In this document: piece after piece, positions 22,452-35,014 of the stretch
How positions within the stretch are numbered: position 1 is the stretch's first letter
Layout of the letters: each line of letters opens with the position of its first letter
Source: Scalesia atractyloides
Lineage: Eukaryota > Streptophyta > Magnoliopsida > Asterales > Asteraceae
NCBI GenBank assembly: GCA_947069175.1
Contig: CAMTDV010000017.1
Location: 47,129,137 to 47,193,136 of the forward strand
DNA: 64,000 bases
Direction: 5' to 3'
Made by a program: the position numbers and the translations under genes
Notes under the pieces: generated by a model
Database searches by the model: none
The model's input: the letters and a program-made list of their open reading frames with translations, nothing else
Told to the model about the DNA's origin: nothing

Positions 22452-23280
22452 ATCTTCATATGTTCATCATCCAATCATTTTATCATAAATGCAAGACATA
22501 TACTTCTTATTTATGAACATATGACAAAACCCACATGCATATATATATATATACACGACATATATATACACACATATATACTTATTAGCTTCCAAAAATC
22601 AACTTTTTATATCATCTTTTCAAATCACAAGAATCTTTTTAGAACATTCTCTTGATCTCACATGCATGTCACTTATCAAGAATCATGTCAACAAGAATCC
22701 ACCAAAAATCAAACCCAAACTCTAACATAAACTCATACATATATACATACATACGGCTACATATATATATACACACACTTATCCATTTTCATTTTCTTTT
22801 AAAACCCATTTGTTATTAGTTCCAAGTTTGTGATTAATTCCAAGAACGAGAGAAACCTTCCATAATCATCATCATCACCATGATTCAAGAACAAGATTTT
22901 TGAAATAGTTTATGCCTTTCGAAATTTTGGTGGGTTTTGACAAGATTTTGATGTTATGGAGCTTGGTTCTTGCTTGAAACTCCTTGAAATCACCTTTGGA
23001 TCTTCAAAAATGCTTGAAACTAACTTGGAATAAGCTTGAATCTTCAAGAAATGGTTTGAAATTTGAAAATGGTGAAGTGTGAAGGGGTTTCGGCCGATAT
23101 TTTGAGGAGAGAGAGATGAGTGATTTTGTAAGATCGTGGGTGTTGGAATTAGCATATTATGGAAGATTTGATATCAAATAATCATTACACATTTATCTAG
23201 GTCCAACACATGGCAATTTCAAGAGAAAGGTGGGCTTCCAAGCTGCCACCTCCCTTGTTCTCTCTCATATATACAAGTTT

Positions 23281-23286
23281 ACATAC

Positions 23287-23318
<32 letters not shown>

Positions 23319-23352
23319 GTATATATATATGTATATATATATATCATATATA
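23281..23352. repeat. TA-rich microsatellite
   Basis: An interrupted (TA)n tract with GTATA variants. It has no coding content. Confidence 0.9.
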
Positions 23353-23859
23353 GGCTTTAAATTGGTATTTTACTGACTACCTGGTATTTATCTAGCGTTT
23401 TAATACCGTTTTATGGCGTTTTAAATTTTTTTTAACACTCTATAAAAATAAACTCACCAAAATATTGCTGAACAACATTTTATTTGCCTAGACTGGCTGC
23501 GTTGCCCGTATTTGGCAGTATGCGCGATGTGTAGCGTGGTACGTGTTTAAACTCGAAAAATAGAGTTTCTAAGCGTTTAATTTATTTTTCCTCATGAACA
23601 TGATTAAATATATTTTTTTAATCATAACGGATTATTTTTAGGATTTTCACATTAATCGGGCGGTCACCGACGTTCGTTTCGCATTTTAACCAACGTTTAT
23701 TTTAAAATTGCCAACATAATTTCTAATAAATTTTAAACCTATTAACACATAAAATAACAACAATTAACATCAAATTCAATAAAATTTGCCTTTTTATTTA
23801 TTCATAACACTTGTCACTCTAGTAAAGGGCCAAAATAACCGAGTGTCACACCTCCTAGC

Positions 23860-24680
23860 ATGGTGCCATGTCTTTATGTAGACATTCGCAGGCGCAACAC
23901 GCGCATGGTTCGACAGTTTACCCCTATGGAAGATTAAGTCATGGATGGACTTCCAAGAGAAGTTCTTGTCTCACTTCAGCCAACAGCGTAGGTATACTAG
24001 AGACCTAGCAGATGTTCTAAACATCTGCAGGAAAGACAACGAAGGAATCAAAGATTTCATTACTTGTTATAACAAAGAATGCCTAGAAATTGGGAACGTG
24101 GGAGGCGAAATGACGATCTCGCATTTCATGCGCGCGGTTAAGAGTGATGATCTAATCAGACGAGTGCGCGGTCGAGACAACGGCCCCAAAGACCGGGAAA
24201 CGTTTATTGCAGTAGCAAAAAAATCATAGCGCAAACTGAGAAACACCTGACCGGCGTTGAAGGCCGTCAGTACAGTCACAGTCAGTAAACCAGTGAAAGA
24301 CGAGGTAGAAGGGGTAGAAACTCCAACTGGAAACCATCAGGGTACAGTGACAACAACCAAATCTCTGAAGACGCGTGCGATACCATCAATCGCATTGGGT
24401 ACATGAAGGAAGTCAAACAGTCAAACAGGGAACGTCAATGGACTCCCTTAACAAAAACCCCTTCAGAAGTGTTGTCCACCGAGAACCACCAATTCAAAGA
24501 AGCACAACAAATGCGCAACAAGAAGGGTCAAGATCCCAACCTTTTTTGTGACTACCATAAAGATTCTGGACACTTGATAGATGATTCCATCAGTCTAAGA
24601 CAAGAAATCGAGAGGGCACTCAAGAGCGGGAAACTAACTCATCTAATTAATAACGTGAGAAAAGATACCTGAAATACCAA
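23860..24680 (+). pseudogene. Tat-lineage gag fragment
   Basis: The gag core shows GATRAWFDSLP at about 23893 and a conserved block ending near 24230, with a TAG near 23880 and another stop at 24227. A frame change follows. The C-terminal Cys/His segment (CDYHKDSGH, about 24550) and the helix after it sit at 24403-24672. The N-terminus is missing. Confidence 0.78.
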
Positions 24681-24711
24681 CCGAAGAGACGAAGGTCCAG
24701 ACAACAAGAAA

Positions 24712-25230
24712 TTGTGCGGGCTTGAAACACACATGGTTCATGGCGGACCTAGCCGACCAAGAAAACATCAACACAAGTGCACTCATAATGAGTCCTGGAA
24801 AAAAAAAGCAAGTGGTTTTTCCTATAGTTCGAGGAGGACCACGGGAGAAGAGGCCTATCATCATACCAGGGGTGTTCGACCACTATCAAACCGACTATAT
24901 TTTCGTTGATGTAGGAAGTACGGTGGACATCATTTACGAGCAATGATTCAACCAACTGGACCCGGAGGACAAGGCGTGCCTAGAACCGGTTGATTTCCCT
25001 CTCACCGGCTTCTTCAATGAGGCCGTTTTCCCTCTGGGACAAATATCATTCCCGGTGCTGCCGTTAGATGGCAGACACTGATGAACAAGGAGGTCATTTT
25101 CATGGTGTTACCAGTAAACTCCCGTCACGATGTCCTTTTGGGACGAACATCCCAAGGGGATATCAACATGCTCTGCTCAGGACCACACTCCGCAGTCGGA
25201 TTTCCAACTGAAACGGGAGTAGCAATTATA
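24712..25230 (+). pseudogene. Tat-lineage aspartic protease
   Basis: The active-site segment VDVGSTVDIIYE lies at about 24908-24943, followed at once by a stop (24944-24946). Downstream, the NEAVFPLGQISFPV segment at about 25016 and the flap-like VNSRHDVLLGR at about 25111-25143 are in further frames. It would process the gag-pol polyprotein; it is broken here. Confidence 0.72.
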
Positions 25231-25339
25231 CATGCTCGCAGGAAGTATGAGTTACAGAAGAAACACAACCAGCAAAGACAAACAAACCAACACCGCGCAC
25301 GGAATCAGAAAAATGGGTCCTCAACAGGAGGTACCCTGA

Positions 25340-26588
25340 ACAGACAATCACATTGGGCCACGCAATGTCAGAAAATATCTGCACCTTCATGAAGCAGTTG
25401 TTGTTCAGAAACATGGATATCTTTGCTTGGACTCCCACAGACATGGTGGGTGTACCAAGGTACATAGTCGAACACCATTTAAACGTGTCAGAAAATGTTA
25501 AACCGGTCATGCAAACGAAAAGGAACTTGGGTCCAGAAAAAATGAGGCAATGAAAGAACAAGTTTTAGAGCTGGTCGATCCGGGAACTTTGCGCGTAGTA
25601 CGCTACAAAAGTTGGGTCGCAAACCCTGTCAGGGTACCCAAAGGAAACAGAGGGTGGTGCATGTGCATCGACTACAAAGATGTGAACAAAGCATGCCCAA
25701 GGGATTGTTATGCACTCCCTGAAATCGATGAAAAGATAGACTCCCTAGTTGGTTTTCAATCGAAGTGCTTCTTGGATTGTTACAAAAGCTATCATCAAGT
25801 CCAAATGGCTTTAGAGGACGAAGACAAAACAGCTTTCCGCAGGCCTATGGGTCTATATTGCTACACTAAAATGCCATTGGGGTTGCGCAATGCAGGAGCC
25901 ACGTATCAGAGAATGATGAATGAACTATTCGGGGAAGATGTCGGCAAACATGTGGAAGTATACATGGACGACCTGGTGATAATGAGCAAAAAAGAAGACC
26001 AAATGTTGCAAACATCGAGTCGACCTTCAAGACACTGCGCAAGGCAAACATTAAGCTAAACCCAAGCAAATGCTCGTTTGGAATAGTAGAAGAGAAATTT
26101 TTGGAATTCATTATGACAAAGGATGGCTTCAAAGTGAACCTAGAAAAGGTGCAAGCAATCGAGCGCATGCCTTCACCCTCCACAATCAAAGAAATGCACA
26201 CTTTAGTAGGAAGGTTAGCCGTGCTAAACCGCTTCCTAGCTAATCATGCAGCAAAGTCATTGCCTTTCATCAAATCCCTACCCAACTGTGTCTCAAAAAA
26301 CAAGTTTCAGTGGACAACAGAGGCAGAGACCGCCTTCAAAGAGATGAAAGAATGTTTAATACAGCTACCTACACTTACAGCTCCAAAGAAAGACGAACAG
26401 TTGGTCATGTACCTGGCAGCATCAGAAACGGCAGTAGGAGCAGTAGTCTTGGTAGATCGAAATGGCTTAGAAACACCAGTGTACTATGTCAGCTGAACCT
26501 TAAACGACCCTGAGACAAGGTATTCAATGATGGAAAAACTAGTACTAGCACTCGTGCACGCGTCCAGGAACTTGCGCAGATATTTCGA
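25340..26588 (+). pseudogene. Tat-lineage RT and first part of RNase H
   Basis: The RT runs mainly in 25550-26010: SKCFLDCYKSYHQVQM palm motif, then PLGLRNAGATYQ and the catalytic YMDD at about 25961-25972. After 26010 a frameshift leads into the thumb and connection region (26101-26496). RNase H starts in EQLVMYLAAS (about 26398-26427). A TGA lies at 26494-26496. Reading stops at 26588 in RNLRRYF, where the chromovirus-like element is inserted. Confidence 0.83.
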
Positions 26589-27274
26589 TGTGACATCTGT
26601 GTATTTCAATCATCGTACCATTCCAAAAAAAAATTTGCATTTAATAACATTTTATTTTATCCCAATATTTGTGTATTTACTTATGGCATTTCATGTTTTC
26701 AATCCTTGTTTAATTCTGATCTTTCAAATCACTTCTGCAAGTAAAATCGCAAATCGTTACGCAAATGTAATCAGTTTAATGCGACGTACACTCCGGAACA
26801 ATGGCATAAGCTAAACATACCCTAAATACCCTTTACATAACTTAGAAATAAGTTTTGAGGGGTTCGGTATGGCAAAAACATGCTTATGCAATTCTAGGGA
26901 CTATTTTGCAAATTCTATGAAACTATGCCGTTACGTGTATTTTTTAATCCGGAACATGTACGCACATCCAAAAAATTTTGTAACCGTTAAAATCTTGTAT
27001 TTTGATGATTGGAATGCAAAAATATCATTCGTTACGCATTTACGATCATTTGCGCGTTCGTTACGATTTTCGTCGTAATTAACCGAAAACCGCAACCGTA
27101 TGACCAAACAAACCGACATCTGTGACATTTCCGGACATATTTCAAGTACTCTATGCTTTATCATCCTTATAAAGCTTTAAATTGAGGTTAACGGGTGTTA
27201 AAAGTGCCAAAATGCGACAAACACAAGTTCAGGGGCCAATTCTGCCAATTCTGAAACTTCTGCCCCTGCAAGGG

Positions 27275-27292
27275 CCTTACGGTCCGTAAAGG
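27275..27292. repeat. Collapsed LTR hairpin remnant
   Basis: CCTTACGGTCCGTAAAGG stands where the related LTRs have two 14-bp inverted arms and a 13-nt loop. It fits deletion of the inner part between arms. Confidence 0.65.
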
Positions 27293-28679
27293 GTGCCCAT
27301 AGCAGAAGCTTCCTAATTGCAACTTGGCAGCTTCTTGTTTACTTCCTTGGACACTAAGCACTTGTTATTGCCACACTTCCTCTAGTTGCAACACATCACT
27401 AGACACATGTTATGATCCTACAACACCTCTCAACACTTGGCATGATCCTACACTTCATCTTCAACTACAAATACCTCCATAGTTGTAACCATTTTCCTTG
27501 CTCAATTCCTTTCTTTCTCTCTATAACTCTAAGTGGAGACTACCACATTGTTGGAGGTCTCCCATCAGAGTTCTTTAGTCTTTTCTTCATCTTTGGATCA
27601 CAAGTAAGTGTTCCATTCTAGTCTTGTTTATTCTTTTTTTATCTATTTTTAGCTAAAAGTCAAAAATTGTTTGACTTTCAGTTTTGACCATTAATTGGAC
27701 AAGTCAAAGTCCAATTGGACTTTGCAATGTGATCGTAATCACGATGGTTATGATCCATAGGGATCATGCCTACTGATTTCCACGTTTACTAGTCGAAGTG
27801 ACGAGTCAAAGTTTCGGTCAATGATGCGCAAAGTGTGCACTATATGATGAAACTATTTTCGGGTTTCAAAACACTTTGTTTTGATACCAAATCAGTTTTA
27901 TAAACTTAGTTAGACATGTTTAACATGTCTAACTCGTCACTTTTAGTTTAGTGCTTGTTTAGGGTCGTAAGTCGAGCGGTCTTGACTACCGCTTTGACTT
28001 TCGAATCCGACCCGTTTGGTCGATCTTAGGATCCGACCAAAGTCATATTAGTGACCATAGTTGTAAAGGGAATAAGCCTCTAAGGTTATACCTTATGGTC
28101 ATGTCGTTTGGTTAGCATTATGTTAAGTCGCTTATTATGCCTTTAATAATGACCAAAATGCCCTTTTGCGCATAAATCAACTTTAAGCATATGTAACATA
28201 AATTTTGATATATAATCTGATGTTACAACATTATTAAACATGTTTTGGCATATAAGACTTATCATAACATATATCTAACCATCCGAACACATATTTACGC
28301 AAATGACACGTTAAAGTGGCTTAAACTACCTTAATGAGTCATAACGGGTCAAAAGCATTTCATATGTTAACTCTATTAAACCATTTCATATGAGTTCCAA
28401 CACTCATTTGGTTTATAAGGTTTCATTCTATCCAATCCTCCGATTAGAGTCCCGACATTAACATAGCTATCCGATATTAGGACTCACTTGATTTTCCCGG
28501 ACTCTTGAGCTTTGTATATCCATCTTGAACAAGGATACCTTTACAATCCCAAGTGAGTACATAGATCCCTCTTTTACGTTTTCAAATATTTTGGGTGAAA
28601 CACATGTGCCTATTGTTATTTTCATGTTTTCATGCTTTTGTGACATATACTTGCTATGTTCATCTAGTACACATATAGT

Positions 28680-28890
28680 ACATGATTTCAATTATGTTTT
28701 GCTATGTATGTTGACTGAGCATGCTAGCACATTGATTTCATAGATACTTTTGCAGCATATGTTGACTTAGCATATGAGCACATTGATTTACATTGCATTT
28801 TGCTATGTATGTTGACTGAGCATGCTAGCACATTGATTTCATGGACATTTCTACTTCGTATGTTGACTTAACATGCTTAGTACATGGTTT
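28680..28890 (+). repeat. About four tandem ~55-bp units in LTR
   Basis: The units share TATGTTGACT, AGCATGCTAGCACATTG and GATTTCAT. Matching units are at about 48510-48700 in the 3' LTR, and related units occur in the internal region of the gag-only element (40540-40640). Confidence 0.75.
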
Positions 28891-29440
28891 AAAGACATTT
28901 TTCATGACATTGCTTACATTGACTATGACATTTGATATGCTTAACAAGACATGATACATTCATTAACATTGATCACGCCGCTCGGTAGTATGTAATGGTA
29001 CCATAGGACTTGACAAATCTCGTTCCCCGCTTCCTAGGTTTGTTTGGAAGTAGGGAATGACAGAATCCGAATACATTTTTGATAAACCATTGACTTGATA
29101 AGGGTTTATCCTGCAGTCTCAAGGTTTGAATGTTTGCGATTAATAAAAACCTGATAAATGTTCGTATCAAATAAAGCAATGGTTTTCAAAACATAATCTT
29201 TGATTTAAACGTTTGTTTTGTTCAAAGACAACGTTTTGTATACGAAATTTGGTTACAAAAGACATTTGATTATACATGACATTATTTCATATGGTTTGAG
29301 TATAGACTTTTACTTCCCATACAAGACAATGGTTAATACCTTCATTTGATATACAAGACATGGTTTACACTGACATTAGACATTGTTTACACATGACAAT
29401 TGACATTGGTTTAAACAAGACATAACTTGATGATTTGGGT

Positions 29441-29560
29441 AAGTGATTTAAATAACAAAACATGTGTAATATAATAAAGGCATGGTGGATACACAGTTGG
29501 CACTTCCTATATATAAGTGTTTTTATTATATTACATATCGTGGCGTTATCCAAACCACTT
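29441..29560 (+). repeat. TATA-centred long hairpin, 5' LTR copy
   Basis: The inner arms TGTAATATAATAAA and TTTATTATATTACA are perfect. The next two sense-strand pairs are G-T, which pair as G-U in RNA, followed by CA/TG. Outer arms (AAGTG...CACTT, ATAAC...GTTAT) extend it. The centre has lost some conserved bases (ACACAGTTGGCAC). Confidence 0.72.
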
Positions 29561-30135
29561 CAATAAGTACAAGACATGACATTTTTACAAAACATGACAT
29601 CTTTTACACAAGACGTGGTATTTATTTCAAAACAAGACATAATTTACACAATTATTTTTATTGGACATTTATTCAACTATGCACCATTTCTTTTAAACAT
29701 TGATTTTCTTGTGATTTTATAAAAGAAAATACTTTATAAGGTTCATGACTACTTTTCGTTAAACATCTATTTTAACTTTCGAGTCATGAATCCTCATCAA
29801 TAAACCTATGTATCTCACAGGCATTTTTATGCTGACGTACCTATTTTCACATGTGTTTATGGAGCTAATGTTTGAGGTTGATTCATGCAACGCTTAGGAT
29901 GGACTTTGGGCTTTAGTTACTTAAAATCTATAAGACAATAATAATGTTGTTATTCACAAATGACAATTTAATTTCCGTTTTGTTTTTCCTTTACTCCAAG
30001 ACAATGTAATCAAACTTAATGTAATAATACAAAACAATAATTACCATGGTTGTTGAAACAACACTTCTGTTATGACACTCCCCGACATTTCCGTTGCGGT
30101 TTGTTGTTTTACGCGGTCGGGGTGTGACAGAAAGA

Positions 30136-30150
30136 TTGGTATCAGAACCA
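30136..30150 (+). promoter_or_regulatory. Primer-binding site, initiator tRNA-Met type
   Basis: TTGGTATCAGAACC lies seven bases after the LTR end. One change (GAACC for GAGCC) from the usual plant sequence. Confidence 0.85.
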
Positions 30151-30746
30151 ATGGTTATAGGGAATTAGGTTATTAGTAATGCTTTGAACTATACTATAAC
30201 ATTTCTAGGACCCTAACAAAAGTTATCTTGTGTTTAGATTCTTAAAACAAAATACTATCACCTATCCTTAGGTGATTACTAAAAAACAAATCCACAAATT
30301 TCAAATTCATTTTGAAAATCAATCATCTATCCTTAGATGATTTGTCTTTGGCTTTATGCCTTCAAAGTTTTCAAAATCTCGTCAAAAGTTTAGGTTTTAA
30401 TAATGTGAACACATACAATCTGGAAGGGTGGGTGCTTGTACCCTGAGTTTTCTGTCTAAGGCTAGAGTGTTCGAACAAATCCACTTTATCGGACCAGTCA
30501 CTCTTACCTGGAAACTCTTGGGGTGAGTGTCCACCTATAGGCTAAAGCATGTCTTCGCGATACATTATCAATACACATTTACTTTGATTAGTCACTATGT
30601 GCCGTTTGTTTGTTTGATGTAACGAACAAATGACCACATCCTTGCATTTCGTCGATATTTATAGCATTTCATTTTGACTATCCAACATTCATCTCACTCG
30701 CTTTCTCTCATGATTTACTCTCTTTTAGAATGCCTACTCTCGAAAT
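30151..30746 (+). other. 5' leader of chromovirus-like element
   Basis: This is untranslated leader. A block near 30420-30550 containing TTTTCTGTCTAAGGCTAGAG is also found in the gag-only relative at about 38340-38480, so the leader is conserved between the two. No gene is seen. Confidence 0.65.
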
Positions 30747-31800
30747 GTGAATTCGCACACCGATATGTCAGCTTTGATAGCTCAGCAGTTTGCTGCTGTA
30801 CTACCCAATCTCATAACTCAAATAAACCAAGCCAACATTAACAACAATGCACCTATTGTGTGCAACTTTAAACAGTTTAATTCGGCTAAACCACTCAAGT
30901 TTTGTGGTTCTGAGGGAGCAACTGGGCTCCTACATGGTTCGAGAGTCTTGACAGTATATTCTGTCATGTCCAATGTCCGAATGAACAAAAGGTCGAGTTT
31001 TCTTCGAGCGTATTCCAAAAGAGGGCGTTCACGTGGTGGAACGGAGTGGTGAGAGATAGGGGTACAGATGTTGCTATGGGTCAGGCATGGGAGGAACTTA
31101 GGGCTCTAATGATGAAAGAGTTCTGCCCTCGTCACGAGCAGACGGCGCTCGAAAATGAGTTCCATGACCTGAAGCAAGACAGTGGTGAACATCGTGCTTA
31201 TACTGATAGATACAAGGAGTTAAGCTTGCTCTGTCCAACAATGGTAATGCCTTTGGATAAGGCGATAGAGAAATACATAGATGATCTGCCAGATCTTGTC
31301 TAGGATATCGTCACAGGCAGTAACCCTACATCTGTCCGTCAAGCCATTAAGCTAGTTGCAACCCTTACTGAATCACAAGTCAAAAAGGGTAAGCTTCCTC
31401 AAAAGGGTGATAAGTCTCAGAAATGCAAGGGAAACAATGCTAAAACTTCAAAGAAGTCTAGGAAAAGAACTTCGCTCTCACTACACAACCCAACCAAACT
31501 GCTCCCAATCAGCCTGCTCAACCACTAGCCAAGAAACAGTATGTTGGCAATGCACCTTTGTGCAACAAGTGTAACAGTCACCATCAACCACATTTACAGT
31601 GCAGCATTTGCACGGGAAATCTGGTCATCTTGCCAACATTTGTCGTTTTGCTCCTACCCAGAATCCTGTAGCCCAAAAACCTGCTCAGCAGCCTGCACGA
31701 CCTCACTATCCACCTGGGTCTTGCTAAAATTGTGGAGATCTTACCCACTACAGGAACAACTGCCCGAAGTTGGAAAATGCAAACCCGGCTCGTGGACGAG
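30747..31800 (+). pseudogene. gag of chromovirus-like element
   Basis: An ALIAQQ-type N-terminal helix and the gag core (LKFCGSEGATGLL) are read in frame to about 30935. A frameshift then breaks the domain. The rest (31046-31303) ends at a TAG. A Cys/His cluster and two CCHC-type knuckles lie at about 31560-31760, with the second one damaged by a stop. It would form the particle and bind RNA. Confidence 0.8.
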
Positions 31801-32330
31801 CATTTAACATCAATGCTAACGAGGCTCGGGCTGACAATGAAGTGGTCAACGGTACGTTCTTTATTAACAACCATCCTGCTTCAATTCTTTTTGATTCGGG
31901 TATTGATAGAAGTTTTGTATCCCTAGATTTTGAACCTTTGCTTTCAATGCCTTGAACCAAACTAGGAAAGCCCTTGAGAGTTAAAATAGCTAGTGGTGAA
32001 CCCTTTGTTCTTGATTCTGCCATCCGTGATTGCCAATGGAACCTTAATAACCATCTTTTTCCCATTGACCTCACGCCAATGCAACTCAGGAGTTGACATC
32101 ATAATAGGAATGGATTGGTTAACGAAGCACCATGCCGAGGTGGTTTGTTTTGACAAGATCGTTCGTATACCACTTTCGTCTAGTGAAACCTTAGAGGTTC
32201 GTGGAGAAAAACCCGTTAGTTGCCTTAAACTCATGACATGTACCCAAGCCCATAAATACCTACGAAAGAATTATGTTACCTTCTTGGAAAGTATCGTAGA
32301 GGACAAAGGCAAGGGTAAAACTATTTAGGA
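31770..32330 (+). pseudogene. Aspartic protease of chromovirus-like element
   Basis: The active site reads LFDSGIDRSF at about 31889-31918, with Ile where Ala is usual. A stop at 31953-31955 splits it. The C-terminal half with IIIGMDWL lies at 32098-32121. The reading ends at 32326-32328. Confidence 0.75.
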
Positions 32331-33700
32331 CATCCCCGTTGTTCGGGATTACCCTGAGGTTTTTCCTGAAGAACTACCCGGTTTACCCCCACCACAACAA
32401 GTCGAGTTTCGTATAGATCTTATACCTAGTGCCAACCCTATAGCCAAATCCCCATACCGTCTTGCACCTTTTTGAGATGCAAGAGTTATCTAAACAACTT
32501 CAAGAGCTTTCTGACAAAAGATTCATTCGTCCAAGCTTTTCACCTTGGGGCACTCCAGTCCTATTTGTGAAAAAGAAGGATGGATCTTTCCGCATGTGTA
32601 TCGATTATCATGAGCTCAACAAACTCACAATCAAAAATCGATATCCCCTACCGCGTATTGATGATCTCTTTGACCAGCTACAGGGAGCTACTTGCTTCTC
32701 AAAGATTAATCTGCGATCTGGGTATCATCAGCTTCGTGTTCTCGAAGAAGATATTCCCAAGACTGCTTTCCGCACTCGATACGGTCATTATGAGTTCACT
32801 GTTATGCCTTTTGGTCTGACCAATGCTCCTGCTGTTTTCATAGACTTGATGAATAGGGTTTGTAAGCCTTATTTGGACAAGTTCATCATTGTTTTCATTG
32901 ATGACATTTTGATTTATTCAAAGTCTCGAGCCGATCACGAGCAACATCTCCGTTTAACGATGGAACTCCTAAAGAAAGAACAACTCTATGCCAAATTCTC
33001 CAAGTGTGAATTTTGGCTTAAGGAAGTTCAATTCTTGGGACATATTGTCAACGAACAAGGTATACATGTAGATCCCACCAAAATCAGTGCGATTAAGGAA
33101 TGGGATACGCCTACTACTCCTACCGAAGTTCGTTCATTTCATGGTCTCGCGGGTTACTACCGTTGCTTTATCGCAAACTTCTCAAAGATTGCGGTTCCCC
33201 TCACTGCTTTGACTCAAAAGAATAAACCTTTTGAGTGGGGATCCAAACAAGAAGAAGCTTTCCAGATCTTGAAGCAGAATCTTTGTAATGCTCCTATTTT
33301 ATCCTTACCTGAAGGTAACGACGACTTTGTCGTATATTGTGATGCATCAAACTTAGGCCTTGGCGAGTTCTCATGCAAAGGAACAAAGTTATAGCCTATG
33401 CATCAAGACAGTTAAAGATTCATGAAAAGAACTACACCACTCATGATCTTGAGTTGGATGCTGTTTTTTTCGCTCTGAAAATTTGGAGACATTATCTATA
33501 CGGTACAAAATGTGTTGTTTTCACGGACCACAAAAGTCTCCAGCACATTTTCAATCAGAAAGAACTAAACATGAGACAACGACGATGGGTCGAACTTCTG
33601 AACAACTACGACTGTGAGATTCGCTACCATCCTGGTAAGGAGAATGTCGTAGCCGATGCTCTTAGTCGTAAAGAACGAGTCAAGCTACATTGTGTTCAAG
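32331..33700 (+). pseudogene. RT and RNase H of chromovirus-like element
   Basis: The RT is largely intact in 32462-33394. It has FVKKKDGSFRMCIDY (about 32567-32611), SKINLRSGYHQ palm residues, PFGLTNAPAVF and the catalytic FIDD box at about 32897-32908. RNase H follows with YCDASN (33337-33354) and a frameshift at about 33370. It continues in 33373-33700 with TDHKSLQHIF and the DALSRK end. It would copy the element's RNA; the frameshift probably inactivates it. Confidence 0.87.
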
Positions 33701-34326
33701 TTCGATCTGATATTCAAAACCGTATCTCCCAAGCTCAACGAACTTGTGTTACACAAGGCATGATGGATGATGAATTACCACATCATCTTGAGCTTCAACT
33801 TGAAACAAAAGACAAGGGGTTATTTTACTATCTGAACCGTTTGTGGTTCCAAATCAAGACAATCTCCGCACCTTGATAACGGATGAAGCTCATAAGTCTC
33901 GTTATTCAATTCATCCAGGTGCAGACAAAATGTATAAGGATCTTCGTACTCAGTATTGGTGGCCGGGTATGAAGAAAGACATTTCCTTGTACGTATCTAA
34001 ATGTCTTACTTGTCTCAAAGTTAAGGTAGAACATCAACGCCCTTCTGGTTTGCTTGAGCAACCAGAAATTCCGGTTTGGAAATGGGAAAGCATTGCAATG
34101 GATTTCATTACCAAATTACCGCGTACATCTAGAGGTCATGATGCCATCTGGGTAATCGTTGATCGTCTAACCGATTCAACACACTTTATAGCAATCCGTG
34201 AGGATTTCCCTGCTGAAAAACTTGCTAAGATCTATGTGGATGAAATTGTATCTCGTCATGGTGTTCTTTTGGACATCATATCTGATCGTAATGCTCGATT
34301 CTCATCTTATTTTTGGAGGACCATGC
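33701..34326 (+). pseudogene. Integrase of chromovirus-like element, first part
   Basis: The HHCC zinc domain (H, H, CLTCLK at about 33890-34020) leads into the core with AMDFI (first Asp) and ISDRNARF (second Asp). Reading is broken at 34326 by the gag-only element, so the catalytic Glu lies beyond it at about 45590. Confidence 0.85.
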
Positions 34327-34973
34327 TGTGACATCTGAGACATTTTAATCATTTTACAAATTCAAAACGAGTTTATATTCAAAAACAATTTCACATATTA
34401 AGTCCTTGTTCGATTTCAAACCCTTAAGTCTCTTCTAGAAGTGAAACCGTAAACCGATACGCAAACGAAACCAGTTAAACGCAACGTATGCTCCGGAACA
34501 ATGAGACAAGCTAAACATACCTTAAATACCCTTAACATAGCTTAGAAATATGTTCTGAGGGCTTCAGTATGGCAAAATCATGCTATTGCAACTTCAGGGG
34601 CTATTTTGCAAATTCTGCGTAACTATGCCTTTTCGCGTATTTCGCTATCCGGAACATGTACGGACATCCAAAAATTCTGTAATCATTAAATATTATATTT
34701 TAGTGATTGGAATGAAAGAATATCATTCGTTACGCATTTACGGTCATTTGTGCGTTCGTTACGATTTTCGTCGTAATAAACCGAAAACCGCAACCATACC
34801 ACCAAACGAACCGACCTCTAGAACATTTCTGAACACATTTCAAGTTCCCTATACTTTATTGTCCTTATAGAGCTTAAAAATGGGGTTAACGGTTGTTAAA
34901 AGTTCCAAAACGCATCAAAAACAAGTTCATGGGCCATTTCTACCAAAATTTAAAACTTCAGCCCCTGCAAGGG

Positions 34974-35014
34974 CCTTACGGACTGTAAGGCAAAACCCCA
35001 TACAGTCCGTAAGG
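34974..35014 (+). repeat. Covarying LTR hairpin, 5' LTR copy
   Basis: The arms CCTTACGGACTGTA and TACAGTCCGTAAGG are perfect reverse complements around 13 nt. Compared with the 3' LTR copy, both arms have changed together (CTG/CAG for CCG/CGG). Confidence 0.85.

Larger units (their letters stand above)
20362..23850 (-). mobile_element. LTR fragment of another gypsy-type element
   Basis: The right edge on the minus strand starts TGTGACACTCGG at 23850, an LTR-like end. It cuts straight into the gag of the Tat element, whose frame begins at 23851. The left side is cut by the Sirevirus insertion at 20361, so only part is present. It is AT-rich and has no ORF with recognisable domains. Short repeats of CCGTTTCATCCC type lie at about 20565-20625. 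The family is not identified. Confidence 0.6.
26589..30129 (+). repeat. 5' LTR of chromovirus-like element
   Basis: It contains a collapsed version of a palindromic hairpin at 27275-27292. About four tandem units of roughly 55 bp with the TATGTTGACT-AGCATGC theme lie at 28680-28890. GACATG-rich repeats lie at about 29240-29650. The long hairpin with a TATA-like centre is at 29441-29560. If that TATA is used, R and U5 together would be about 590 bp. Confidence 0.9.

Noticed and set aside
29441..29560. The TATA-centred hairpins as inserted MITEs
   Set aside because: Only the centre is conserved while the arms diverge yet keep pairing, and no target duplications were found. A transposon would keep its ends.
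29441..29560. Known self-cleaving ribozyme (hammerhead, twister)
   Set aside because: I could not match the conserved core of either to the hairpin centre. A covariance-model search would settle it.
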